DNA from: Moraxellaceae bacterium
GTDB taxonomy: Bacteria; Pseudomonadota; Gammaproteobacteria; Pseudomonadales; Moraxellaceae
Direction: 5' to 3'
DNA length: 35,534 nt
Assembly (NCBI GenBank): GCA_014378805.1
Contig: JACMMY010000222.1
Coordinates: forward strand, 1 to 35,534
A program made the translations under genes and the position numbers. Of the stretch, positions 1 through 8,523 are shown one piece after another (positions within the stretch are counted from its first letter, which is position 1; the number at the start of each line of letters is the position of its first letter). The notes below the pieces were generated by a model. That model was given only the letters and a program-made list of their open reading frames with translations. It made no database searches and was not told the DNA's origin.

Positions 1-2
1 AA

Positions 3-308
3 GCGCAATCAGGTGAAGCCTCAGAAGTCGTCCGTGTACGTGTCTTTGCTGCACGCGAACGCCAAATGACCCGTCAAAAAACGACAAATCAATCATTAAC
101 GCCAACCCAGCTTGATCAGTTTGTATTATTGGGCACAGCAGAACAAAAGCTCATGCAATTGGCACAAGCACGGTTAGCCTTGTCAGCGCGCGCCTATCAT
201 CGCGTGTTGCGTGTGGCGCGAACAATTGCGGATTTAGCGGATAGTGAGAATGTGCTGTCGCCACATTTGACGGAAGCGTTGGGCTATCGTGGTTTTGCTC
301 AAACTTAA
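3..308 (+). CDS. comM: ComM/YifB-type AAA+ protein, C-terminal fragment
   Basis: The reading frame is open from base 3, so the gene begins before the window and only about 101 C-terminal residues are present. The stretch ending in LSARAYHRVLRVARTIADL followed by EALGYR is the characteristic C-terminal Mg-chelatase-like domain of the ComM/YifB family. Family knowledge: ComM is a hexameric helicase that promotes branch migration during integration of transformed DNA. The ATPase motifs lie outside the window and cannot be checked. The first ATG in view, at 66, is internal and not the start. Certain as to family, since the ending is very conserved. Confidence 0.88.
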   Translation, partial: AQSGEASEVVRVRVFAARERQMTRQKTTNQSLTPTQLDQFVLLGTAEQKLMQLAQARLALSARAYHRVLRVARTIADLADSENVLSPHLTEALGYRGFAQT

Positions 309-488
309 ACAACCATTAACGATATAATGACTTCATCTAGACTCCGTTTAGTGGTCTTCGTTTAGGTTAGAAGCTTCCACTGAATAGATTACAAAAAACA
401 CTCAATGAGAATTGAATCACCCTGAAATATTCTGCGATGTGCCGCGTCTATAGAACACCACAATGGGTTTTATGGGATGAGCAGCATC
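309..488. other. Intergenic stretch between comM and the DUF1223 pseudogene
   Basis: No gene is seen here. The stretch is AT-rich, and AGTGG near 349 can pair with CCACT near 377, but the stem is short and has no clear T-tract. I do not call a terminator or promoter. Confidence 0.4.
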
Positions 489-1226
489 ATGAATAGCAGT
501 GTTGCGAAATTTTCAGGATTGGTTCTTTGGGGTGTATTACAGCAAGCGAATGCAGCTCAGGCAGATTTACACTTCCAAAGCAGCAGCTAACAAACGCAAC
601 TGTTAGAACTCTATACCTCGCAAGGCTGTAGCAGTTGCCCTCCCGCAGAACATTGGTTGCAACAATTCACCAATTCACCTCGGCTATGGTCGCAGATTAT
701 CCCCATTGCAATGCATGTTGATTATTGGGATGACTTGGGGTGGAAAGATCCTTACGCAAACCTTGCATACACCCAACGTCAACGCGCCTACCGACAAGCT
801 GGACACGTTGGTGGAGTTTATACCCCAGGTTTTGTGGTCAATGGACAAGAGTGGCGCGGCTGGTTTGATCAAAAATCATTACCGACCCTAAGCGGTAGTT
901 CAGGCATTCTGCAAGTCACCGCTAAAAACGAACAGTTGATCGCTGAATATAGTGGGAAGAATGAACCCCTTGTATTGCACGCCGTATTATTAGGTTTTGG
1001 GCTTAAAACCAGTATTAGTCGTGGTGAGAATCGACAACGTGTTTTGGAAGAAGATTTCGTCTCGCTGGCGCAAACAACCAGTCAATCGATCGACAATCAT
1101 TGGCAATTAAAAATCCCCACGTCTACGATCAATGCCAAACGCTATGGACTGGCAATATGGGTTGAACGACCGAATCAAATGTCACCCATTCAAGCCACGG
1201 GCGGCTGGTTTACACCTGAACCTTAA
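489..1226 (+). pseudogene. DUF1223 thioredoxin-like secreted protein, broken by one stop codon
   Basis: An ATG at 489 opens a frame with a weak signal-like N-terminus (FSGLVLWGVLQQANA). It meets TAA at 588-590 and then continues in the same frame to the stop at 1226. The family hallmark ELYTSQGCSSCPPAE, with the CxxC pair, lies immediately after the stop and is followed by MHVDYWDDLGWKDPY and YTPGFVVNGQEW, all typical of DUF1223. Without the stop the product would be about 245 residues, normal for the family. A protein started after the stop would need a non-ATG codon such as CTG 600 or TTG 657 and would lack the export signal. TTG 657 would also lose the CxxC. CAA to TAA is the simplest origin. 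Function of the family is unknown; a periplasmic redox role is only inferred from the fold. Confidence 0.8.
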
Positions 1227-1258
1227 AGGTGTTTAATTTACTCAAAAAAATCAACACT

Positions 1259-1295
1259 AAAAATGAGGTAGTTAATGATTGTAACCTCATTTTTA
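1259..1295. terminator. Bidirectional terminator between the DUF1223 and plsC-like pseudogenes
   Basis: AAAAATGAGGT (1259-1269) is the reverse complement of ACCTCATTTTT (1284-1294), with a 14-nt loop. A-tracts and T-tracts flank the stem on both strands, so it can end transcription of the two convergent genes. Confidence 0.8.
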
Positions 1296-1310
1296 GTCTT
1301 GATGAACGGA

Positions 1311-2153
1311 TTATTTCAGTAATACTTGCGCTTGAAGTTCGGCCAATCCTTCACGCATGTGACGTAAGAGCTCATCTGTTAATGTATGTACGGTATGCCC
1401 TTCGACAGAAATTGCAGGAAGCGGCAGCACATGTGCACGTACTCGACTACGGCCTAATACATCTTTCAAATGCGTCCCAAAACTCATTTCGCCGATATAC
1501 GGCATCACCGAATCCAACCGACCATCAGGCCCTTGGTAACACAAGATCAAGGGCTGCACAGGTGTTCCTGTTTCTACAGCTGCAGACAGCAGTTTGCTAT
1601 GTAACCGACGAATCTCACGACCATCTGTCGTGGTGCCTTCAGGAAAAAATAAAACGGGTAATTTTTGGCGTAAGAAACCTGCAATCTGAACAGCGACCGC
1701 TGCTGAATCGCCTGATCCACGTTTTATAAATAATGCCCCACCTGCTTTTGCTCAACGTCCAATCACGGGCCAGCTCGCTACATCGGCTTTTGATAAAAAA
1801 AATACTGGTGCAACAGAACCAATCACGGGAATATCAACCCATGACACATGATTGCTTACCCATAATGCATGCTCAGTGGGCATCTCACCATGAATTTTAA
1901 CCTCAACTGCTAAAGCACGGCAAAGTCGTTTACAGACATCGCTCACCACACGTGGATGATGGGGCTGATTAGGCTTAGTCAGTGCGCCACTCACTCCTGC
2001 TGCATAAAAGCCCTGACCAACAGCGACCAGCAGACCACTTGAACGTAAGATTCTACGGATTTGACGACGGGTTTGAGTCGGTAAAGTTGCAGCAAAAGAA
2101 GGTTGTACTTCAGACATAAATGCTCTCAAAAAAAACCTTAAAAATGATTTCAA
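1311..2153 (-). pseudogene. 1-acylglycerol-3-phosphate O-acyltransferase (PlsC family), broken by one stop codon
   Basis: The frame starts at ATG 2153, reads through the acyltransferase HX4D motif (NHVSWVD) and SKADVASWPVIGR, hits TGA at 1752-1754 (codon 134), then continues in the same frame to the stop at 1311. After the stop come AKAGGALFIKRGSGDS and FFPEGTTTDGR, the second and third PlsC motifs, so the lesion splits the catalytic domain. Total length would be about 280 residues, usual for the family. Homologues usually have Leu at the stop position (IGxLAK), so TTA to TGA is the simplest change. Known role of the family: acylation of lysophosphatidic acid, or of lyso-ornithine lipid in OlsA enzymes. 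TGA is an ordinary stop elsewhere in the window (for example petB), so recoding is unlikely. A sequencing error cannot be excluded. Confidence 0.82.
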
Positions 2154-2463
2154 AAAAACATTGACCTGATATTAACCAGATCAGGATCAAACCTGTGAAT
2201 CCTTAGCTTAATCGATAATTCACATCAGAATAATCCCTAAATATGACAACGATTAAATATTCACTGATTAATAAGGATAATATTCAAATTCTACACACTC
2301 ATACACAACGCCAAACAAAACGAGCTACAGCGTTCAACAACCCATTTGCGTATACATGGTATACTGCGCCATATAGGCAAACACGCTTATTTTCAACAAT
2401 AATGCGTAGCGACTTGCCGTAAGATTTGATAGACAACTCACCTCATTTTCAGTATGGATATGT
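2154..2463. other. Divergent intergenic region, plsC-like pseudogene / hflX
   Basis: 310 bases without a gene. Just behind the plsC-like start there is an imperfect inverted repeat, TTGACCTGAT (2161-2170) against ATCAGGATCAA (about 2180-2190), a possible operator. Two GTATAC hexamers lie close together near 2350-2365. I could not assign a convincing -35/-10 pair to hflX. Confidence 0.35.
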
Positions 2464-3903
2464 ATGGAACTGTTTGACCGACCGAGTGGTGGCGAACGCG
2501 CACTATTGGTTCACCTGAATATTAATCAAATCGACCATCAAGATCTTGAAGAATTTCGATTGCTTTCCCAATCGGCAGGCGCTGAAATTATTGATCTGAT
2601 TACTGGCTCTCGCAAAAGACCTGATGCTCGGCTTTTTGTTGGTAAAGGCAAGGCTGAGGAAATACATCAATCCGTCGTTCAGAATGCGATTGATCTGGTG
2701 ATCTTTGATCACACCTTGACGCCTGCGCAAGAGCGCAATTTAGAAAAAATATTTGAATGTCGCGTTGTAGATCGGACAGGTTTGATTCTGGATATTTTCG
2801 CCCAACGTGCGCGAACATTTGAAGGCAAACTGCAAGTCGAACTCGCTCAGCTTGACCATTTGGCTTCTCGCCTCGTGCGCGGTTGGACTCACCTTGAGCG
2901 CCAAGGTGGTGGTATTGGTCTACGAGGTCCTGGTGAAACGCAGCTTGAAACCGACCGTCGTTTATTGCAAATTCGTGTTGGGCAATTAAAAGATCGTCTC
3001 AACAAAGTTCGCCAGACTCGCAAACAAGGTCGCGCGGCTCGCCAAAAAGCTGATATCCCAACCGTTTCCTTAGTCGGTTATACCAATGCTGGCAAATCGA
3101 CGATGTTTAATCGACTTGCTGAAAGCGATGTTTACGTTGCCAATCAACTATTCGCAACACTCGATCCAACACTACGTCGCTTAGAATGGCAAGGTCTAGG
3201 GCCTTTGGTTCTTGCAGATACCGTAGGTTTTGTGCGCCATTTGCCGCATGGATTGGTTGAGTCGTTCCGCGCAACCTTAGAAGAAACCTTAGAAGCTGAT
3301 TTACTGCTTCATGTGATTGATCAGAGCAGTGAAGATCGCGACGAACAAATTGATGCCGTAGAAGCTGTGCTTAAAGAAATTGGTGCTGAAGTGCCTATTC
3401 TCAGGGTCTACAATAAAATTGATATTAGCGGTGATGCACCTTCACTCCATGAAGGCTCACCCGATGTGCCTGACCGTGTCTATGTGTCCGCCTATAGCGG
3501 TGCGGGCATGGACTTGCTCAAACAAGCGGTACAACAACGTCTTTCTGTTGGCAAAGTCTCGACTTTTCACCTGACCTTACCGCTTAGCGCGGGACGTTTG
3601 CGTAGTCAGTTCTACCGATTAGGCGTCATTCAAACTGAAAACACCCTTGATAATGGCGCGTCTGAATTAGCGGTCATGCTTGCCATTCCTTTACTGGCGC
3701 GAATTCTGGCAGAAGCGCAGGTGAATCCTGATGATGTTTTGCCTGAAGCTGAAGCGATCTTATTTCGCAGAACGTTGGAACATTTTGAATTGGCAAAAAT
3801 TGAGCGTGCGCAAGCCTTAGCCAATCAAGAGGAAACGTTTGAAGACCTCGATATTGAAGATGCTGATCTCGAAGAATTGACATCACCTATTCATTATTCT
3901 TAA
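2464..3903 (+). CDS. hflX: Ribosome-associated GTPase HflX
   Basis: This 479-residue protein has the HflX layout: an N-terminal HflX domain (LFVGKGKAEEI, VIFDHTLTPAQERNLE, GLRGPGETQLETDRR), then a GTPase domain with G1 GYTNAGKST (from residue 205), G3 DTVGF (252) and G4 NKID (317), and a switch-like SAYSGAG. Known role: it binds the 50S subunit and splits stalled or hibernating 70S ribosomes under stress. It is longer than the E. coli protein (426), mainly through an acidic C-terminal tail rich in D and E. The usual gammaproteobacterial neighbour hfq is not adjacent. ATG 2464 gives the canonical MELFDRPSGGERALLVH start. No strong Shine-Dalgarno is visible in front of it. It is followed after 9 bases by the LrgA-like gene, so the two may be cotranscribed. 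Confidence 0.96.
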   Translation: MELFDRPSGGERALLVHLNINQIDHQDLEEFRLLSQSAGAEIIDLITGSRKRPDARLFVGKGKAEEIHQSVVQNAIDLVIFDHTLTPAQERNLEKIFECRVVDRTGLILDIFAQRARTFEGKLQVELAQLDHLASRLVRGWTHLERQGGGIGLRGPGETQLETDRRLLQIRVGQLKDRLNKVRQTRKQGRAARQKADIPTVSLVGYTNAGKSTMFNRLAESDVYVANQLFATLDPTLRRLEWQGLGPLVLADTVGFVRHLPHGLVESFRATLEETLEADLLLHVIDQSSEDRDEQIDAVEAVLKEIGAEVPILRVYNKIDISGDAPSLHEGSPDVPDRVYVSAYSGAGMDLLKQAVQQRLSVGKVSTFHLTLPLSAGRLRSQFYRLGVIQTENTLDNGASELAVMLAIPLLARILAEAQVNPDDVLPEAEAILFRRTLEHFELAKIERAQALANQEETFEDLDIEDADLEELTSPIHYS

Positions 3904-3912
3904 TAAACAGCC

Positions 3913-4371
3913 ATGACGACTATCCATTCAGATCAAAACGGCACAATCAACAGTGCCATCGACAACGAAATCACTCTCGAGAATCAACCTCAAACCGATT
4001 CCGCTCCAGTGGCTTTTGATTGGAAAATACTGATTGTCGTGACGGTGATTATTATCTTTATCCGTGAAGTCTCTGTTTGGCTGATGACACAAATTGGTTA
4101 TACAAACTTAGGCAACTTCTTAGGCTTATTTTTATTATTTGGCTTTGCAATTGCCTATCGCATATCGAAGGGTGACATCCCTACTCGAATCGTCACTGCA
4201 AACGCAAAAATACTCAAAGAAGGTATTTTTGCATTTCTGCCGATTTGTGCTGGCATCGGCACACTACTGGTTGGATTAGGAAATGACGCGGTCAAGATTC
4301 TGTTTATTATGGTTATTAGTACACTCATTCCCATGCGCATTTACGCCTACATCGTGAAGAAGTGGTTATGA
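3913..4371 (+). CDS. CidA/LrgA-family holin-like membrane protein
   Basis: 152 residues. A hydrophilic N-terminal extension of about 35 residues is followed by four hydrophobic segments: ILIVVTVIIIFI, NFLGLFLLFGFAIAY, IFAFLPICAGIGTLLVG and ILFIMVISTLIPMRIYAYIV. Small size, four spans and direct coupling to an LrgB-type gene fit the CidA/LrgA family, which influences murein hydrolase activity, programmed lysis, or in some bacteria small-molecule export. Its TGA stop shares the ATGA overlap with the next gene, implying translational coupling. The N-terminal extension is unusual for the family. The assignment depends partly on the neighbour, because the family is poorly conserved in sequence. 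Confidence 0.75.
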   Translation: MTTIHSDQNGTINSAIDNEITLENQPQTDSAPVAFDWKILIVVTVIIIFIREVSVWLMTQIGYTNLGNFLGLFLLFGFAIAYRISKGDIPTRIVTANAKILKEGIFAFLPICAGIGTLLVGLGNDAVKILFIMVISTLIPMRIYAYIVKKWL

Positions 4372-5072
4372 TTGATCTATTCACACAACACATTGCTCAT
4401 GACTACTCCGCGAGTATCACGATTGCGGCTGGATTTATCTTAACTTTAATTGGCTATGTCACCGCAAGATTATTGAACATCCGTTTTCCACGTTTTCCGA
4501 TGGTGATCGCTGCCATTATTGTCGTTGTTGTATTGCTTGCACTGTGCGATTGGCATTACACCGCATACGCTCAGACGGTCGAGCCTTTATTTAACCACAT
4601 TCTGGGTTATGCAACGGTTGCTCTGGCGATCCCATTAGCAACCATTAAATTTGACCAATTGCCGATCAAACGCCTCATCGGCTTATTTGCTTTTGCCTCA
4701 GTCTTTGGCAGTGTGCTGGCCATGTCACTCGCCTATGGGCTGAATCTCGCAAAACCTGAAATCTTAGCGTTCGCAACGCGCGCAGTCACGACCCCAATTG
4801 CACTCAATGTTGCCGCAATGACCCACGCACCGCTGACGCTCGTGAGCTTTATTGTTATATTTTCAGGTCTCATCGGTGCAATACTCTCACCATTGATTTT
4901 GCGCAATATTGATGATGAGCGCGCGGCAGGATTTGCGCTCGGACTTGCCGCTCATGCCATTGGCACAGCGCAAGCATGGCAAAGAAGTCCAATCGCTGGC
5001 GAATATGCTGCCTTCGGTATGGCAGTCAATGCTGTCATAACCGCACTTTGGGTCATTCCCCTCTTCTCCTAA
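4368..5072 (+). CDS. LrgB/CidB-family membrane protein
   Basis: 234 residues from the ATG at 4368, which overlaps the previous stop as ATGA; an in-frame GTG at 4362 is the alternative. The protein is almost entirely membrane spans. It carries the family signatures AVTTPIALNVA and GLAAHAIGTAQAW, the latter matching the conserved G-x-x-x-H-x-I-G-T-A block of LrgB/CidB/YohK proteins. Known role: partner of CidA/LrgA in control of cell lysis or in transport; the exact substrate is not determinable here. No terminator is obvious after the stop. Confidence 0.88.
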   Translation: MIDLFTQHIAHDYSASITIAAGFILTLIGYVTARLLNIRFPRFPMVIAAIIVVVVLLALCDWHYTAYAQTVEPLFNHILGYATVALAIPLATIKFDQLPIKRLIGLFAFASVFGSVLAMSLAYGLNLAKPEILAFATRAVTTPIALNVAAMTHAPLTLVSFIVIFSGLIGAILSPLILRNIDDERAAGFALGLAAHAIGTAQAWQRSPIAGEYAAFGMAVNAVITALWVIPLFS

Positions 5073-5167
5073 ATGATTTCAAAAGTCTCACATCAATACG
5101 ACACAGGTTTATACTAAAAAATCGCGTTTATGCTATAAAAATAGAGACAAGCATGAGGTGAGATGTT

Positions 5168-5641
5168 ATGAAAATATTCGTAAAACAATCTTTATTTGCG
5201 ACTCAGGTTTTAGCACTGACGTGCTTCATGTCTAGCATGGCATTGGCAGCAGACGTGACCGGAACTTGGCGTAGTATTGACGACAAAACTGGCTTCGCCA
5301 AGTCTATTATCAGAATTGAAAAAACGGCCAATGGCACCTATAGCGGCACGATTGAAAAAGTGCTGACCCACGAAGGTTACATACCGAAAAAGATTTGCGT
5401 GAATTGTCCAGCGCCATTTACCGACAAACCCATTGAAGGATTAAATATCATCTGGGGCTTAGTGACGACGCCATCAGCAAGTGGAGTCTATGATCAAGGT
5501 AAAATTTTAGATCCGTTGAGTGGAAAAATTTACCGCGCCAAGCTGACCCTCGGCGCCAATGGTCAAACACTTAATGTCCGTGGCTATATCGGCTTTTCGA
5601 TGTTTGGGAGAAGTCAGGTCTGGCAACGAGAAACCGAATAA
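5168..5641 (+). CDS. Secreted DUF2147 protein
   Basis: 157 residues starting with a clear signal peptide (basic MKIFVKQ, hydrophobic core, AMALAA cleavage region). The mature part begins DVTGTWRSIDDKTGFAKSII, contains CVNCPAPF and ends with LNVRGYIGFSMFGRSQVWQR, which is the DUF2147 signature (ligand-binding beta-barrel of unknown function, exported to the periplasm). AGGTGAG lies just upstream of the start as a ribosome site. Its own promoter is plausible, with a TATAAA-like -10 near 5137. Function unknown beyond the family. Confidence 0.88.
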   Translation: MKIFVKQSLFATQVLALTCFMSSMALAADVTGTWRSIDDKTGFAKSIIRIEKTANGTYSGTIEKVLTHEGYIPKKICVNCPAPFTDKPIEGLNIIWGLVTTPSASGVYDQGKILDPLSGKIYRAKLTLGANGQTLNVRGYIGFSMFGRSQVWQRETE

Positions 5642-5814
5642 AGGAGTAACCACGGCCAAAACAATTGTCCATAGAGGCGCAATAAACCACCTTACGTCTA
5701 ACGAATCATCAAATTAAATGAAATGCGCCGGATAAATGCTACTATTAAAGTGTATTAGTTCTCACAAACTAAGCTTGTAAATTAGGATGATTTAGATTTG
5801 GCAAAAATACAGGG

Positions 5815-7071
5815 ATGATGCGCGTAAATATGAAGAAAGAGCGTCCAACCGCCATGAATAATGGAGTCTTTCAACTCGACGCAGATGCCGAGTTTGACCC
5901 CCTCGTAGAACCACAATTCTCCGAAACAGAAATTAAAACCACATTAGATACTGGGATATGGTTTTTACTCTTCCCTGAGCACATTGAAAAAGAATATCGA
6001 AAACAATCACGCGTCAGATCGATCAAGACCTATCGATTTAATGGGATATTCGCCTTTGCTGTGTTTGCAGTCATTTGTATCAGCGTCGTCAAGCTCATTC
6101 CAGCCAGCAGTTATACACAATGCGTTTCAGTCTATGCAGCCGGCGGACTTATTATGCTTGGCGTACGCATTCTTTCATACTTTAGAATGTTTGATCGCTG
6201 GTTTTATCGATATGTCACAATCAGCGCCTCGGTGATGATTACCATTGGCGTCTATGCCAATAACGCTATCCCAATGGGAGCTGCCACGACATTATCGTAT
6301 ATCAGTCTGACCTACATACTATTCTTCACCTATTGTTTTGTCGGATTACGTCTGCAACTTTCGTCACTTGCAAACTTAATGGGCGGAGCATGTGGTGTTT
6401 TACTGACGTATATAACTGGCGCAAAAATGGACTGGCTCATCATGCCACAGACCTTTGCAACCGCTAGTTTTTTAGCCATGTTCCTCGCGTATGGATTGAA
6501 ACGACAAGAGCGCATTAACTTCCTACAGTCCTATTTATTAAATTTATCTCTCGAAAAGAGTAAACGACTCTCTCGCGAAGATGCTTTAACGGGACTGGCC
6601 AATCGTCGATATCTCAACGAAATGATGGTCATCGAATGGAATCGAATGCTCCGCCAAAAATCCTACCTGGCGATCATCATGATTGATATTGATTTTTTCA
6701 AACGCTATAACGATACCCTTGGACACTTGGCTGGAGATCAATGCTTACATCAAGTTGCAAAGCTCGTTAGTGAAGAAGCCAAACGAGGTGGCGAACTCGC
6801 AGCACGCTACGGCGGCGAAGAATTTGTCTTACTCTTTCCAGATATGACTGTAGATTTAGCCAAGCAGCAAGTCGAGCGACTGATCGCAAGGGTCAATGCC
6901 GCAGCAATTCCACATCCAGATAGCAGCCTGAAAATCGTCACCGTCAGCGTAGGCGTCTCAGTCGTAATACCACAACCAGAAATGTCGGTCGACGTTCAAC
7001 TCGGTCAAGCAGATGAGGCGCTCTATCGCGCCAAAGCAAATGGTAAAAATCGCTACGAATTCTTTGAGTAA
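5815..7071 (+). CDS. Membrane-bound diguanylate cyclase (GGDEF domain)
   Basis: 418 residues. About 75 N-terminal cytoplasmic residues are followed by roughly six hydrophobic segments (residues about 78-225), then a GGDEF domain: DALTGLANRRYLNE, MIDIDFFKRYNDTLGHLAGD and RYGGEEF (GGEEF at residues 333-337). Known reaction: two GTP to cyclic di-GMP. The residues five positions before GGEEF read RGGE (324-327), so the inhibitory I-site RxxD has Glu in place of Asp and product inhibition may be weak. The sensory membrane part resembles no MASE domain I can name with certainty. Start uncertain: ATG 5815 follows AGGG; ATGs at 5818, 5830 and 5854 are also in frame. Confidence 0.92.
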   Translation: MMRVNMKKERPTAMNNGVFQLDADAEFDPLVEPQFSETEIKTTLDTGIWFLLFPEHIEKEYRKQSRVRSIKTYRFNGIFAFAVFAVICISVVKLIPASSYTQCVSVYAAGGLIMLGVRILSYFRMFDRWFYRYVTISASVMITIGVYANNAIPMGAATTLSYISLTYILFFTYCFVGLRLQLSSLANLMGGACGVLLTYITGAKMDWLIMPQTFATASFLAMFLAYGLKRQERINFLQSYLLNLSLEKSKRLSREDALTGLANRRYLNEMMVIEWNRMLRQKSYLAIIMIDIDFFKRYNDTLGHLAGDQCLHQVAKLVSEEAKRGGELAARYGGEEFVLLFPDMTVDLAKQQVERLIARVNAAAIPHPDSSLKIVTVSVGVSVVIPQPEMSVDVQLGQADEALYRAKANGKNRYEFFE

Positions 7072-7252
7072 AATATGTTTCAATAGGACTCAACGATCAC
7101 GCGCTAAAATTTAATAAATCACCGTACATGATTGTTAAATTTTTCGATTGTGCGCATTTTATTTCCACGTTACTCCAGCATATAAGTCAAAAAATATACA
7201 CATGGATTCTTCTTATTACCTACCTCGGAAACGACTTGGCGGCTTTAGTAGC

Positions 7253-7738
7253 ATGAACCGATCGAGTTGGACTTTATTGCTAATTGGTGTTCTTCTTATT
7301 CCAATTTGCCTCTATTATTTCTCAGCCTATTGGGTGTCGCATCAAGTGTTATCCGCACTAAAAACTCAAGATATTAATGAATTAAGACAGAGGATTCCGA
7401 GCAAGCTCATCACCGACCTTGTGCCCAATACGCATCCTGAAAAAAATTGGCAAGGTGCAGGCAGTCAATACTTAAAACATGTATGGCCGAAGCTATATCA
7501 AGAGATTGATCGCGAAGTTTGGCTCTCACTGCATGTGCAGGGATTAAGTGATCGTGAGATTAGTCATTATTATGAACGTTATTTTAATCGATACGCCTTA
7601 GATTTAGGGAGTGATCACGACAAGATTCGCATTGAGTTTGAACGCACCCGATTTATCCAATGGCGCGTTCAGCAGGTTTGTTATCCTAATCCGCAGCCTG
7701 CTGTGGTCGAGAATCGTTGCCCATCCTCTAATCGATAA
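7253..7738 (+). CDS. Small membrane-anchored protein, DUF2939-like
   Basis: 161 residues from ATG 7253; an ATG at 7202 would add 17 residues. One N-terminal membrane span (WTLLLIGVLLIPICLYYFSAYW) is followed directly by a helical segment, ALKTQDINELRQRIP, that recalls the first helix of DUF2939 proteins. The C-terminal part has LSDREISHYYERYFNRYALDLG and ends in a hydrophilic tail. The last 58 bases lie inside the 3' end of apaH on the opposite strand. I do not recognise a function. A TTG-initiated longer version from 7148 is less likely, because the extra N-terminus would sit before the signal-anchor. Confidence 0.5.
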   Translation: MNRSSWTLLLIGVLLIPICLYYFSAYWVSHQVLSALKTQDINELRQRIPSKLITDLVPNTHPEKNWQGAGSQYLKHVWPKLYQEIDREVWLSLHVQGLSDREISHYYERYFNRYALDLGSDHDKIRIEFERTRFIQWRVQQVCYPNPQPAVVENRCPSSNR

Positions 7739-8523
7739 GCCACCAAACTTCCGCCCCAAACACAACCGCCATCGAGTGGAACCGCATTCAACATCTGCCC
7801 TGCACCTTCTAGAGCGGCCCAATGTCCAAACAAAACATTTTCTATCCGCTTAAATTGGGGTTGCCAATTAAACCACGGTGCAAAACCATCGGGCATCGGC
7901 GCATCCAGACCATCTTTAAACGCAAACTCTAAACGACCATCCGCATCAACCAAACGCATCCGAGTCAGGTAATTGGTAATCACACGAAGCCGCACTGAAC
8001 CCTCTAAATCATCAGACCAAACATCTGGATCATTACCATACATATTTTCAAGAAAACGATCTAACTCAATAAATGTGCCACGCAAGGTCATCGCGACTTC
8101 AAACGCTAGACTTTCGGCTTGCGCTATCGTCCAGCAATGCGGCAAACCTGCGTGCGTCAATACATAATCAGCATTCGGACGCAGCAATAACGGCTGTTTA
8201 CGCAACCAATTCAAAAGCACAGGTGCATCAGGCGCTTCTAAAATCGGTGTAGTTCGGTCGTTTTTGCGAATTTTGTTATAGCCACGCCAGACTGCGAGCA
8301 GATTCAGGTCGTGATTACCTAGCACCGTCCGCGCAACATCTTTTTCACATAATTTTTTTACAAAACGTAAGGTCGCAAGCGAATCTTCACCGCGTGCAAC
8401 CAAATCGCCTGCAAACCACAGACAATCTTGTTTTTCGTCAAATTCAATGTGTTCGAGCAAGGTTTGTAGTGCGGTAAAACAGCCTTGCAAATCACCGATC
8501 ACATAGTTGTAGCGTATTGGCAT
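7681..8523 (-). CDS. apaH: Symmetrical diadenosine tetraphosphatase ApaH
   Basis: 280 residues, the usual ApaH size. The phosphoprotein-phosphatase motifs are in order: GDLQGC (residues 10-15), FAGDLVARGEDS, GNHDLNLLAV, and later THAGLPHCW. Known reaction: hydrolysis of Ap4A to two ADP; it also removes NpnN caps from RNA. The ATG at 8523 overlaps the rsmA stop by one base (TAATG), so translation is coupled to rsmA, as in many gammaproteobacteria, but apaG is not between them. The gene ends with the typical DGGCVWGGSLVAYRLEDG block, and its last 58 bases overlap the small convergent gene. Confidence 0.97.
   Translation of the reverse strand: MPIRYNYVIGDLQGCFTALQTLLEHIEFDEKQDCLWFAGDLVARGEDSLATLRFVKKLCEKDVARTVLGNHDLNLLAVWRGYNKIRKNDRTTPILEAPDAPVLLNWLRKQPLLLRPNADYVLTHAGLPHCWTIAQAESLAFEVAMTLRGTFIELDRFLENMYGNDPDVWSDDLEGSVRLRVITNYLTRMRLVDADGRLEFAFKDGLDAPMPDGFAPWFNWQPQFKRIENVLFGHWAALEGAGQMLNAVPLDGGCVWGGSLVAYRLEDGQRFSTTAGCGLG

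Noticed and set aside
1229..1729. Plus-strand open frame of 166 residues
   Set aside because: It lies opposite the plsC-like pseudogene, which has clear family motifs; the plus-strand product has none.
588..1754. Stop codon recoding (TAA or TGA read as amino acid)
   Set aside because: Both codons end ordinary conserved genes in this window, for example petB and the lrgA-like gene with TGA and rplM and rsmA with TAA. No selenocysteine context is seen.
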